Assembly (NCBI GenBank): GCA_001829125.1
Contig: MIAN01000234.1
Location: 1 to 32,198 of the forward strand
Reading direction: 5' to 3'
Source of the DNA: Spirochaetes bacterium GWB1_27_13
Lineage (GTDB): Bacteria > Spirochaetota > GWE2-31-10 > MWDO01
DNA length: 32,198 bases
The notes beneath the pieces are model-generated. The model saw nothing but the letters and a program-made list of their open reading frames with translations, was not told where the DNA came from and made no database searches. Positions 1-9,800 of the stretch are shown here, in pieces. The position numbers were made by a program, and so were the translations under genes. Position 1 is the stretch's first letter, and every line of letters begins with the position of its first letter.

Positions 1-29
1 TTGACAAAAAAATAAATATATTATATAAG
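1..29 (+). promoter_or_regulatory. sigma-70 promoter of gltBD
   Basis: TTGACA at 1-6 is a perfect -35 box. It is followed after 17 bases by TATAAG at 24-29, a 5/6 match to the -10 box. Transcription would start near 36, leaving a leader of about 30 nt with a GGAG ribosome site at 53-56. The window begins exactly at the -35 box, so any upstream operator is not visible. Confidence 0.7.
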
Positions 30-64
30 TTTACAATTTTATACTTTTCAATGGAGAAAAATAA

Positions 65-3000
65 ATGAGCAATTCGAGTTCTAATTTACCACCGCTTTAT
101 AACCCAGAATATGAGCATGATAGTTGTGGGGTTGGTTTTATTGCCAATTTAAATAAAGAAGCAAATCATAAAGTAATTGAAATGGCTTTAGAGGCACTTG
201 TAAATCTCACTCATAGAGGGGCAGTTGGTGGAGATGCTAATACTGGCGATGGAGCTGGTATTTTATTTCAGATTCCACACGAATTTTTGGGTAGCGTTGT
301 TTCAGAGGTAAAAAATTTGAAACAAGGGGAATATGGCGTTGGTCAAATATTCTTCCAAAAAAATGATAAAGCAGTAAAAAAATGCGTTGAAGTAGTAGAA
401 AGAGTTGTTAAAGAAGAAGGTTTTAAAGTAGTAACTTGGAGAGCCGTACCAACTAATGACTCTTCTTTAGGATTTTTAGCAAAAAATTCACAACCAGAAG
501 TTAAACAACTTTTTGTAGTTTCAGAAAAAGATAAGATAACAGAACAAAAATTATATATTTTAAGAAGAAGTATAGAAAATGCTATTGCAAAAGAATGTTC
601 TGAATTTGCTGAAGATTTTTATATATGTACACTTTCAACAAGAACAATTTGTTATAAAGGAATGTTACTTGCAGAACAACTTCCTGAATACTTTTCAGAT
701 TTAAAGAATCCTTTAATTAAAAGTAAACTCGCAGTAATTCATCAAAGATATTCTACAAACACATTTCCAGCGTGGAAACTTGCACATCCTTTTAGATATG
801 TTGCTCATAATGGCGAAATTAACACTTTGCGTGGAAATGTTAATAAAATGACTGCAAGAGAAAAAACTGTTTCTTCTCCAGCATTTGGTGAAAAAATTAG
901 TAAACTTTTCCCAGTTATTATACCTGGTGGAAGTGATTCAGCGTGTTTTGATAACTGTCTTGAGTTTTTAATTCAAGCTGGTAGAAGCCCAGAACACTCT
1001 TTAATGATGATGATACCAGAGGCTTTTGGAAAAGCATTCTATATGAGTGAAGACCGAAGAGCTTTTTATGAATATTATTCTTCTATTATGGAACCATGGG
1101 ACGGACCTGCTGCTATGGTTGCAACAGATGGTAAAGTTATTTGTGGTACTTTGGATAGAAATGGTCTTAGACCTTCAAGATTTGTTATCACTAAAGATGG
1201 TTATGTAGTATCAGCATCAGAAGTTGGGGTACTTGAAATTGATCCAAGTAATGTTAAACATCTTGGAAGACTTCAACCTGGTAAAATGTTTAAAATAGAT
1301 ACAGATACTGGTAAAGTTTCTTTTGATAATGAAGTTAAAAGCCAAATTGTAAGAAGCAAACCTTATAGAAGATGGCTTGAAAAAAATAGAATCGAATTAG
1401 CTGGATTATTCCAACCACCTGTGCCAAAAAAAGTTGATAAAAAAGAGTTATTAAAAGCACAACAGGTTTTTGGTTACACAACAGAAGAATTAAAAATGCA
1501 AGTTTTGTCAATGGCTTGGGATGGACAAGAGCCAGTCGGTTCTATGGGTATGGATACTCCTTTGGCAGTATTATCCGAAAAACCACAAGTTTTATTCAAT
1601 TATTTTAAACAATTGTTTGCTCAGGTTACAAATCCACCAATTGATCCATATAGAGAAAACCTTGTTATGAGTCTTATGACATGGCTTGGTAAAAAAGGTA
1701 ATATTCTTACAGAAGAAGAAACTCATTGTAAACAACTAAAACTTCCACATCCTGTGATGACAGAAGATGACATTGAAAGATTGATCAGTGCAAAACATGA
1801 AAACTTAAAAACTGCAAGACTTTCAACTTGTTTTGATATAAAAGGTGGAGGTAAAGGGCTTGAAGAAGCAGTTGATAAATTATGTAAAGATGTTTCTCAA
1901 AAAGTAAAAGAAGGAAACACTATAATAATATTATCTGATAAAGACTTTGATAAAACAAAAGCACCTATTCCATCATTACTTGCAGTTGCTGCTGTTCATC
2001 AATATTTGATTACAACAGCAGAAAGAGAAATGGTTGGTCTTATTGTTGAAAGTGGAGAACCAAGAGAAACACAACACTTTGCATTGTTAATTGGTTATGG
2101 TGCAAATGCAGTATCTCCATATATTGCTTTCCAATCAATTGTAGACTTAAAAGAAAAAGGAGAAATCCCTGTAGAAGTTAGTTTACAAGATGCACTTGAC
2201 AATTTTATCAATGCAATCAAAAAAGGTCTTTTAAAGACTCTTTCAAAAATGGGTATCTCTACTCTAAGAAGTTATCAAGGTGCTCAAATTTTTGAAGCAG
2301 TTGGCGTTAGTGAAAAAATTATAGACAAACACTTCAAAGGTACTGCATCACGAATTGGTGGTATTGATTATGATATTATTGCAAAAGAAGCAACTTTAAG
2401 ACATGAAAAAGCATTCCCACAAGGAAACGAAGGGTCATTGCCGCTTGATTTTGGTGGAATATTCCATTATAGAAAAAATGGTGAAGTTCATTTGTGGAAT
2501 CCTCAGACTATTGCAAAAATACAAGATGCTGTTAAAAAGAATAGTTACAATACATATAAAGAATTTTCAAAACTTGTTAATGAACAACAAAAAAATCTAT
2601 ATACAATCAGAGGAATGTTTAAGTTCAAAAACACAAACTCTATTCCTTTAGACCAAGTAGAACCACTTGATAAAATTTTCCCTCGTTTTGCAACAGGTGC
2701 AATGTCTTATGGCTCTATAAGTAAAGGGGCTCATGAGGCTATGGCTATTGCAATGAATAAACTCGGTGGTTGGAGTAATACTGGTGAAGGCGGTGAAGAC
2801 CCAGAAAGATTTAAACTTGATGAGAATGGTGATGATAAATGTTCTAAAATCAAACAAGTTGCATCTGGTAGATTTGGTGTTACAATTAACTACCTTGCAC
2901 ATGCAAAAGAATTACAAATTAAAATCGCTCAAGGTGCAAAACCAGGTGAAGGTGGACAATTACCGGGACATAAAGTTGATGAAATCATTGGTAAAACAAG

Positions 3001-4606
3001 ATATTCGACACCGGGTGTAACTCTAATTTCTCCTCCTCCACATCATGATATTTACTCAATTGAAGATATTGCTCAGTTAATATTTGATTTACACATGTCA
3101 AATCTTGATGCAAGAGTTTCTGTAAAACTCGTATCAGAAGTAGGTGTATCAACTGTTGCAGCTGGAGTTGCTAAGGGTAAATCAGATGTTGTATTAATCT
3201 CTGGTTATGATGGTGGAACAGGGGCTTCTCCTGTAACATCAATTCAACATGCTGGTCTTCCATGGGAGCTCGGTCTTGCAGAAACACAACAAGTATTGAT
3301 AGCAAACCATTTAAGAGACAAAATTAGAGTACAAGTTGACGGTAAACTTATGACTGGTAGAGATGTTATAATTGCTGCTATATTAGGTGCAGAAGAATAT
3401 GGTTTTGCAACTGCGGCTTTAATTTCTATGGGTTGTTGTATGTTAAGAAAATGTCACTTAAATACTTGTACAATGGGAGTTGCAACTCAAGACCCAGATA
3501 TGAAAAAACTCTTTAGAGGTAAAGCACAAGATGTAATTAACTATTTTACATTCGTAGCAACTGAAGTAAGAGAAATCATGGCATCACTTGGAGTTAAATC
3601 AATTAACGAATTAATCGGAAGAACTGATTTACTCGAAGTTAATCCAGAAACATTCAACTGGAAATCAAAAACATTAGACTTTTCAAAATTATTATACAAA
3701 TACGAAAAACCAGAAGTTGAAATCAGATGTACAAAAGAACAAGACCACATGTTAAGTACTTCTTTAGATTACAATGTGATACTTGATAAAGTTAAAGATG
3801 CAATCGAAACCAAAAAACCAGTTAAAATTGAAATGCCAATTAGAAATATTCATAGAACTGTTGGCACAGTAACAAGTGGAGTAATTGCTAAGAAATATGG
3901 CGATCAAGGCTTACCGACTGACACAATTCATATTAAATTTAATGGTGCAGCAGGTCAAAGTTTTGGTGCATTCTTAGCTCATGGTGTTACGCTTGAGCTT
4001 GAAGGTTATGCAAACGACTATCTTGGAAAGGGTTTATCTGGTGGTAAAATAATCGTTTATCCTCCAAAACAAAGCCATATTGACCCAGCAAATAACATCG
4101 TTGTTGGTAACACACTACTTTATGGTGCAACAAGAGGTGAGGTTTATATTAGAGGTGCAGCAGGCGAGAGATTTGCAGTAAGAAACAGTGGTGTTACAGC
4201 AGTTATTGAAGGAGTTGGTGACCATGGTTGCGAATATATGACTGGTGGAACTGTTGTAGTTTTGGGTAATACTGGTAGAAATTTTGCTGCTGGTATGAGT
4301 GGTGGTATTGCTTATGTTTTAGACCCAAATCAATTATTTGATACATTCTGTAACCTTGAAATGGTTGATTTATTACCTCTTAATGAAGAAGAAGACAGAA
4401 ATAAATTAAAAGACTTATTAACAAAACATTATCAATACACTGGTAGTGAAAAAGCAAAAGAAATATTAAATGCTTGGGAAGAATCTATTGATAGATTTGT
4501 TAAAGTATTCCCAATTGATTATAGACTTGCATTACAACGAATTAAGCAAGCAGAACTTACAAAATCTGAGACAATGAAAGTAACAGAGGAGGTTTTCCGT
4601 GGCTAA
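65..4606 (+). CDS. gltB: glutamate synthase large subunit
   Basis: This is the large (alpha) subunit of NADPH-type glutamate synthase, which transfers the glutamine amide nitrogen to 2-oxoglutarate to make glutamate in the cytoplasm. The 1513-residue length is normal for the family. Residues 18-23 (HDSCGV) carry the N-terminal nucleophile Cys21 of the class II glutaminase domain, implying removal of a 20-residue propeptide. The glutaminase domain runs to about residue 430 and the central linker domain to about 760. The FMN-binding synthase domain spans about 850-1200 and includes GYDGGTGASP near 1046. Cys1124, Cys1130 and Cys1135 (C-x5-C-x4-C) are the 3Fe-4S ligands. The GXGXG beta-helix near 1355-1430 closes the protein. 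The start has GGAG 8 bases upstream. The stop overlaps the gltD start by 8 bases, so the two are co-translated. Confidence 0.97.
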   Translation: MSNSSSNLPPLYNPEYEHDSCGVGFIANLNKEANHKVIEMALEALVNLTHRGAVGGDANTGDGAGILFQIPHEFLGSVVSEVKNLKQGEYGVGQIFFQKNDKAVKKCVEVVERVVKEEGFKVVTWRAVPTNDSSLGFLAKNSQPEVKQLFVVSEKDKITEQKLYILRRSIENAIAKECSEFAEDFYICTLSTRTICYKGMLLAEQLPEYFSDLKNPLIKSKLAVIHQRYSTNTFPAWKLAHPFRYVAHNGEINTLRGNVNKMTAREKTVSSPAFGEKISKLFPVIIPGGSDSACFDNCLEFLIQAGRSPEHSLMMMIPEAFGKAFYMSEDRRAFYEYYSSIMEPWDGPAAMVATDGKVICGTLDRNGLRPSRFVITKDGYVVSASEVGVLEIDPSNVKHLGRLQPGKMFKIDTDTGKVSFDNEVKSQIVRSKPYRRWLEKNRIELAGLFQPPVPKKVDKKELLKAQQVFGYTTEELKMQVLSMAWDGQEPVGSMGMDTPLAVLSEKPQVLFNYFKQLFAQVTNPPIDPYRENLVMSLMTWLGKKGNILTEEETHCKQLKLPHPVMTEDDIERLISAKHENLKTARLSTCFDIKGGGKGLEEAVDKLCKDVSQKVKEGNTIIILSDKDFDKTKAPIPSLLAVAAVHQYLITTAEREMVGLIVESGEPRETQHFALLIGYGANAVSPYIAFQSIVDLKEKGEIPVEVSLQDALDNFINAIKKGLLKTLSKMGISTLRSYQGAQIFEAVGVSEKIIDKHFKGTASRIGGIDYDIIAKEATLRHEKAFPQGNEGSLPLDFGGIFHYRKNGEVHLWNPQTIAKIQDAVKKNSYNTYKEFSKLVNEQQKNLYTIRGMFKFKNTNSIPLDQVEPLDKIFPRFATGAMSYGSISKGAHEAMAIAMNKLGGWSNTGEGGEDPERFKLDENGDDKCSKIKQVASGRFGVTINYLAHAKELQIKIAQGAKPGEGGQLPGHKVDEIIGKTRYSTPGVTLISPPPHHDIYSIEDIAQLIFDLHMSNLDARVSVKLVSEVGVSTVAAGVAKGKSDVVLISGYDGGTGASPVTSIQHAGLPWELGLAETQQVLIANHLRDKIRVQVDGKLMTGRDVIIAAILGAEEYGFATAALISMGCCMLRKCHLNTCTMGVATQDPDMKKLFRGKAQDVINYFTFVATEVREIMASLGVKSINELIGRTDLLEVNPETFNWKSKTLDFSKLLYKYEKPEVEIRCTKEQDHMLSTSLDYNVILDKVKDAIETKKPVKIEMPIRNIHRTVGTVTSGVIAKKYGDQGLPTDTIHIKFNGAAGQSFGAFLAHGVTLELEGYANDYLGKGLSGGKIIVYPPKQSHIDPANNIVVGNTLLYGATRGEVYIRGAAGERFAVRNSGVTAVIEGVGDHGCEYMTGGTVVVLGNTGRNFAAGMSGGIAYVLDPNQLFDTFCNLEMVDLLPLNEEEDRNKLKDLLTKHYQYTGSEKAKEILNAWEESIDRFVKVFPIDYRLALQRIKQAELTKSETMKVTEEVFRG

Positions 4607-6041
4607 AGCTAAAGTTATTAAAAACTTATTAAATTACAAAACTATTCCACGCCAAACTATTAAATATAGAAGCGTAGAAGAAAGAGTTAAAGATTACAAA
4701 GAAATTTTAGAAAATTATGCAGAAGATGCAATTAAACAACAAGCCTCCCGCTGTCAAAATTGTGGTGTTCCGTTTTGTCATGGATTTGGTTGCCCATTGG
4801 GAAATATGATCCCTGACTGGAACGAACTTGTTTATCAAAATAGATGGCAAGAAGCTTGCGACTTACTTCATAGCACAAATAATTTTCCTGAAGTTACTGG
4901 TAGAGTATGTCCTGCATTATGCGAAGATGCTTGTACTCTTAATATTGGGATGGAATCAGTTTCTATTAGAAACATTGAACTTACAATAGTAGAAAGAGGA
5001 TTTAAAGAAGGTTGGATTAAACCTATTCCACCAAAAGTAAGAACTGGTAAGAAAATCGCAGTTATAGGCTCAGGTCCAGCTGGATTAGCAGCAGCTCAAG
5101 ACTTAAATAGAATGGGTCACTCTGTAACACTTTTTGAAAGAGATGCAAAAGTTGGCGGATTTTTAAGATATGGCATCCCAGACTTTAAACTCGAAAAATC
5201 TGTTTTGGATAGAAGAGCAAAACAAATGGCTGATGAAGGCGTTGTAATTAAAACAAATACTTACATCGGTAAAGATATTACAGTAGAAGCATTAAAAAAA
5301 GATTTTGATGCAATTTTAATTACTTGCGGAAGTAGAGACCCAAGAGACCTCCCAATTGATGGTAGAAATCTCAAAGGTGTTTACTTTGCAACTGATTATT
5401 TAAAACAATCAAATATGAGAGTTGATGGAATTAATATTCCACAAGACCAAATAATTGATGCTAAGGGTAAGAATGTTGTTGTTATTGGTGGTGGTGATAC
5501 TGGTGCTGACTGTGTAGGTACTGCAAATAGACAAGGTGCAGCATCTGTAAGTCAATGGGAAATACTTCCTAAACCATCTGACACAAGAGCAGATGACACT
5601 CCATGGCCTATGTATGCTAAAAAATTAAGAACTTCTTCTTCTCATGACGAAGGTTGCGAAAGAAGATGGCTTATTTCTTCAAAAAAATTTATTGGTAGTG
5701 ATAAAATCGAAAAAATCCAAGCTATCGAAGTTGACTGGAAAATCGTTGACGGTAGATGGGTAATGTCAGAAAAAGCAGGTACTGAGTTTGAACAAAAAGC
5801 TGATTTAGTTTTACTTGCAATGGGTTTTACACATCCTGTTCATGACAATTTGATTAAAGATTTGGGCGTAGAACTTGATAAGGCAGGCAATGTTAAAACT
5901 GATAATTTTGGTTTTGGCAAAACTTCAGTTGATAAAGTTTTTGCTGCTGGTGACGGTGCTCGTGGACAATCATTAGTTGTTTGGGCAATAAACCATGGTA
6001 AAGATGTTGCTTTAATGATAAATAATTATTTAAAGATATAA
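4599..6041 (+). CDS. gltD: glutamate synthase small subunit
   Basis: This is the beta subunit of glutamate synthase. It takes electrons from NADPH through FAD and iron-sulfur centres and passes them to GltB. The N-terminal ferredoxin-like part holds cysteines 52, 55, 60, 65, 104, 108 and 112, the expected 4Fe-4S ligands. GSGPAG at 157-162 is the FAD Rossmann motif and IGGGDTGADC near 295-305 is the NADPH motif. A C-terminal ATG-like motif (FAAGDGARGQSLVVWAI) completes the oxidoreductase fold. The 480-residue length is normal. Translation starts at a GTG that overlaps the end of gltB by 8 bases, with a strong AGAGGAGG site at 4585-4592. A terminator follows directly, so gltB and gltD form a two-gene operon. 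Confidence 0.96.
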   Translation: MAKAKVIKNLLNYKTIPRQTIKYRSVEERVKDYKEILENYAEDAIKQQASRCQNCGVPFCHGFGCPLGNMIPDWNELVYQNRWQEACDLLHSTNNFPEVTGRVCPALCEDACTLNIGMESVSIRNIELTIVERGFKEGWIKPIPPKVRTGKKIAVIGSGPAGLAAAQDLNRMGHSVTLFERDAKVGGFLRYGIPDFKLEKSVLDRRAKQMADEGVVIKTNTYIGKDITVEALKKDFDAILITCGSRDPRDLPIDGRNLKGVYFATDYLKQSNMRVDGINIPQDQIIDAKGKNVVVIGGGDTGADCVGTANRQGAASVSQWEILPKPSDTRADDTPWPMYAKKLRTSSSHDEGCERRWLISSKKFIGSDKIEKIQAIEVDWKIVDGRWVMSEKAGTEFEQKADLVLLAMGFTHPVHDNLIKDLGVELDKAGNVKTDNFGFGKTSVDKVFAAGDGARGQSLVVWAINHGKDVALMINNYLKI

Positions 6042-6062
6042 TTTCTAATTTTAATTAAATTA

Positions 6063-6094
6063 GGCTATCTCAAGGGATTGGGGTAGCCTTTTTT
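6063..6094 (+). terminator. rho-independent terminator of gltBD
   Basis: GGCTATC (6063-6069) pairs with GGTAGCC (6082-6088), with one wobble, and is followed by six T. It sits 22 bases after the gltD stop and directly before the convergent TumE-like gene. Confidence 0.85.
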
Positions 6095-6095
6095 G

Positions 6096-6470
6096 TTATA
6101 GTTTAGTTATAAAATTGTATATTTCTATCAAAACTGTAAATAATTCTGGTTCTTTACTTTCTGTTATTTTATCTTCTGTATGTTTGTGGTCTGGAAATGT
6201 TTTTATTTTTTTATGATGTTTTGCATTATCGTATCTAAAAATTAAATTATTATTTTTATCCATAAAATGATAGCTATATTTAATTTTTTCTTTTTTAGTA
6301 ATATCTTTTACCTCTGTAATTTCAAGATAAAAATCTTTTTTAAAAGAAACTTTTATGTTAATATAACCATTTAGTTGAGAATATATTTTCTTTTCTACCG
6401 AATAATCAATTATTATTTCTTGAAAATATAATAATATATTTTCTATCTCTATAAAATATTTTTCAATCAT
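6096..6470 (-). CDS. TumE-like (DUF6516) putative toxin
   Basis: A 124-residue protein that resembles the TumE/DUF6516 family of predicted type II toxins. The diagnostic part is a YSYHF strand near 65-69, then RYDNAKHH at 79-86 and FPDHKH at 92-97. These match the family pattern in which an Arg-Tyr-Asp-Asn-x-x-His-His motif is followed by a Phe-Pro-x-His-Lys-His motif. The start codon overlaps the stop of the upstream 101-residue gene (ATGA, 6467-6470), the usual arrangement of an antitoxin-toxin pair with translational coupling. Biochemical activity is not known from the sequence. The family assignment is from memory of the motif pattern. The toxin role is inference from family and operon structure. 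Confidence 0.65.
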   Translation of the reverse strand: MIEKYFIEIENILLYFQEIIIDYSVEKKIYSQLNGYINIKVSFKKDFYLEITEVKDITKKEKIKYSYHFMDKNNNLIFRYDNAKHHKKIKTFPDHKHTEDKITESKEPELFTVLIEIYNFITKL

Positions 6471-6772
6471 TCTAATTCTTTTACTTTTTCTATATTAGAA
6501 ATATACATTTCGTATATTCCAGCCCAAATTATAAAATCTTTTCTATCATCGAGTTCGCCATTGTTAGTTTTGTTATAAAATTCTTCTGAGCTCATATTGT
6601 ATTTTTTTTCAAAACTAATTAGGTCATTCTTGATATTTACAATACCTTTTTTCATTTCATTAATCTGATAATTTATGAGTTCTTCAAATAATAAGTCTTT
6701 ATTTTTTGTATTATTAAAAATTATATTAATTTTTCGCTCTATTGCAGGGTCTAACTCTAAATTTAAAAGCAT
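6467..6772 (-). CDS. small helical protein, putative antitoxin of the TumE-like pair
   Basis: A 101-residue, mostly helical, charged protein encoded first in a two-gene operon with the TumE-like gene. The N-terminus (NLELDPAIERKINIIF) could be a short strand followed by a helix, as in dimerising antitoxins, but I see no clear ribbon-helix-helix or helix-turn-helix signature. A central segment with YNMSSEEFYNKTNNGELDD resembles the small partners commonly encoded beside TumE-like proteins. The start is supported by an AGGAGGGA site at 6777-6784, about 4 bases from the ATG. Its job as antitoxin is inferred from gene order, size and overlap only. Confidence 0.55.
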   Translation of the reverse strand: MLLNLELDPAIERKINIIFNNTKNKDLLFEELINYQINEMKKGIVNIKNDLISFEKKYNMSSEEFYNKTNNGELDDRKDFIIWAGIYEMYISNIEKVKELE

Positions 6773-6776
6773 TCAA

Positions 6777-6796
6777 TCCCTCCTGATTTAATTATA
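6777..6796 (-). promoter_or_regulatory. putative -10 box and ribosome site of the TA pair
   Basis: On the minus strand TATAAT (plus 6791-6796) lies just upstream of a strong AGGAGGGA ribosome site (6777-6784). No good -35 box is seen at 16-18 bases, so this may be a weak, extended or activated promoter with a very short leader. Confidence 0.35.
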
Positions 6797-6857
6797 CGAT
6801 ATTTTTTTGAAATATGGTACAAAATAATTAGATGAGAGAGTAAATCTTATCAAATAT

Positions 6858-9800
6858 CTAATCCTTATATTCCCCAAGCATTGCCAAAAATTTCTTTCTG
6901 TCTTCTGGGGAAATATTTATATTGGCAATAATTTTACTTTCTTTTAAGTTTTTGATAGATTTATTGAATAATTTCGAGAATTCTAAATTTTCTTCAATTT
7001 TTTTCTTAGTTTCTTCTGAAATATTCCCTTTTGCTACATCTTTTGCCATTTCTACCTTAATATTATCATGAGGAAATATATCATTTTCAACATTTTTTAT
7101 ATTTTTTATATTTTTTATTATTATTTCAAAAATTTTATCATCTCTAATCCAACTTTCATCAAAATAATAAAGTGCAAAGAGTGTAACTAAAACCTCGTCG
7201 CTTAATATATCTGGTCTTTGTGGTGGCTTTTTATTTTTAGGATTAAAAACCTCAGAAAATTTTTTCCCAAATTTCTTTTCTTCCTCTTTATAAGAACGCA
7301 TCGAAAAATATCTAACCTTATTTAAAAACCTCTTTATTGCCCTTGGTGTATTGTGTTTAAAATTAATAAGTGGAGCCCAAATCTTTAGTGCCTCTTTAAA
7401 ATTATCAGAATCATCAATAATATCGCCTTCTCCCAATTTTTTGCTTATATATACTAAAATTGGAATAATAAAAACTAAAATAATAAAAATAACTAAAATA
7501 CCCAATAAAATCCAAAAATTACTATTTTTCGTTTGTCCATTTTCAAAACTAGAACTATTTGGACTCTGAATCGTAGTAGTTGTTATTTGGTTTATTGTTG
7601 TTACTGGTGTAGGTTTAGCATTATTAATTATACTTATAATTTTATCCCTATCAATAAAACTTTTTATTTCTTTTAAGGCGTAATTATTATTAGTTTTTTC
7701 ATAATAATTTTTTATAAAATCAAGTTCTTTTTTGTCTTTTATATTACCAATAATTTGGTTAAAATAACTTAAATTAAACGATTTTATATCATCTAGGTTT
7801 ATTGTGTTATTTAATTGCTTATTTATATAATTAAAATGGTTTATTTCTTCAATTTTTAAAGATTCTTTTAATATATATTTTTTCTTATCGAAGTTATAAG
7901 TAAATATAGATTTCACTAAATTTTTATCATCTTCATAAATAAGCTTTGTAAATAAATCATTTTCAAATATATCTTTATTTATTTCTTTATTAAATCCTAA
8001 TTTTTGATTATTTTGTTCGTTTTGTTGCTCTTTTTGTATATATTCTTTGCTTTTTGATATTATATTATTAAAAAAGAAAAATCCAACTATAAAAATATAT
8101 ATAACTAAAACAACTTTTGCTGCTAAAAAAAACTTTTTAAGAGGATTTTCGATTTTTATTTTACTTTCTTTGTCTTCTTTTTTATCTGATGTTAAAAGCT
8201 TTGTAGAATTCTCTTTTTCGGCAATTGGTACTGGTATTTCTATATTTATCAGTTTTTCCATGTATTTTTTAGCAAAATCCTTTAATTTATTTGTATTATC
8301 ACTATTATTATTGCATTCATCATATTTTTCTACCAAATCCTTAAAATCAAGCCCTACGCAATGTTCAACTCTATCTTTATCAAGCCCAAGTATAAAAAAA
8401 CAATCTCCTGCACTCACCAAAAAATTGATAGCTTCAAGGACTGTAACAACAGTATTTGGCTTACACCTATCAAGATCATCAATTATTATCACAAGATTTC
8501 TATCACCCAAAGCCTTAGTAACTTCTTTAAACTCCTTTGCAAATTTATATCTAAACCCAGTATTTTCGGTAGAATATCTAATACCAAACTTACTTTTTAT
8601 CTCATTCTTTACAAACTCACTTAGACTACTAAAAGGCTTTAATTTATCAAAAATAGCCAATATTGCAGGCATTGAAGATATAAATATTATTATAACATTA
8701 ATTATTATATTATTATCTTTAAAATTAAATAAATTACTTATATTAGTAGATATAAATTCTAAATTTAAGATAATTATTCCAAGAGTTACAATATATATCA
8801 ACCCAATAATTAAATATAAAAACCAATTTCTTTTTAACCTTAAGCACAATAATCTAATATGAAACCAAAAATACCAAAGATTGCCCCAAGGAGGAATAGC
8901 CTGAAATTTTATGTTTTCTAATAATGCGTTTAATAACTGCTCCTCGTTTTGATGATGCCAAGCATTAAACCAAACTGGATAAAAATTATGTTTTTTGAGG
9001 AAAGCATTTATTAGACTCATCATCGAAGACTTGCCAGTCCCCCATTTGCCAGTAATAGCAAGAGTTAGCGGTGGCTTTGTGTTTCTGTTACGGATAAATT
9101 TTGCAATACCCTCTGCAGTCGGTGCAAAATTTAAGTAATCAATCATCCCATTTTCGAGAGGTTTATCTGAAATTAAAACATTTTCTATTGATTTTAGTTT
9201 TTCTTCCTCTTTTTTGACTTCTTTTTTAAATAATTCAGTAAAAAACCATATAATTAACCCTAATAATACAATATAATACCATCCAGCTGGATATTTTGCA
9301 TAATTATTAAGCTTTTGCCAAGTATCCCCACCATCTTTAGTCTGATAAATACTACCACTTTGTGAAACTACAAGCCCATTGTTTGCATCTATAAAGTTTA
9401 GTTTAATTAAACTAGTTTTAATAACCTCACCATTTATTTTTATCTCTTTAGGCTGCCATGTATCGCCTGAATCAGTGGATTTAAAAATAGTTTTTTTTCC
9501 ACAAATCCAACCTGTTTTATTGTCTGATAAAAAATTAATTGAAGATAATCTTTCATTAGTACCAGAGTTTATTTTATTCCAAATATCTCCGCCATCGATT
9601 GATTTTAGAATAGTGCCATTATCACCACACGACCAGCCTGTTTTATTGTCTGATAGAAAATAGATTGAAGATAAACTAGTAACAATTCTTGTATTTATTT
9701 TTTTCCAATTATAACCACTATCAATTGATTTTAAGATAATGCCATTTAAACCACAAACCCAACCGATTTGATTATTAATTGAAAAATAGATTGAAGATAA

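Noticed and set aside
8047-8862. 271-codon plus-strand open frame
   Set aside because: It lies antisense to the KAP NTPase domain and its translation is low-complexity Ser/Leu/Ile/Lys. It is a shadow of the AT-rich coding strand.
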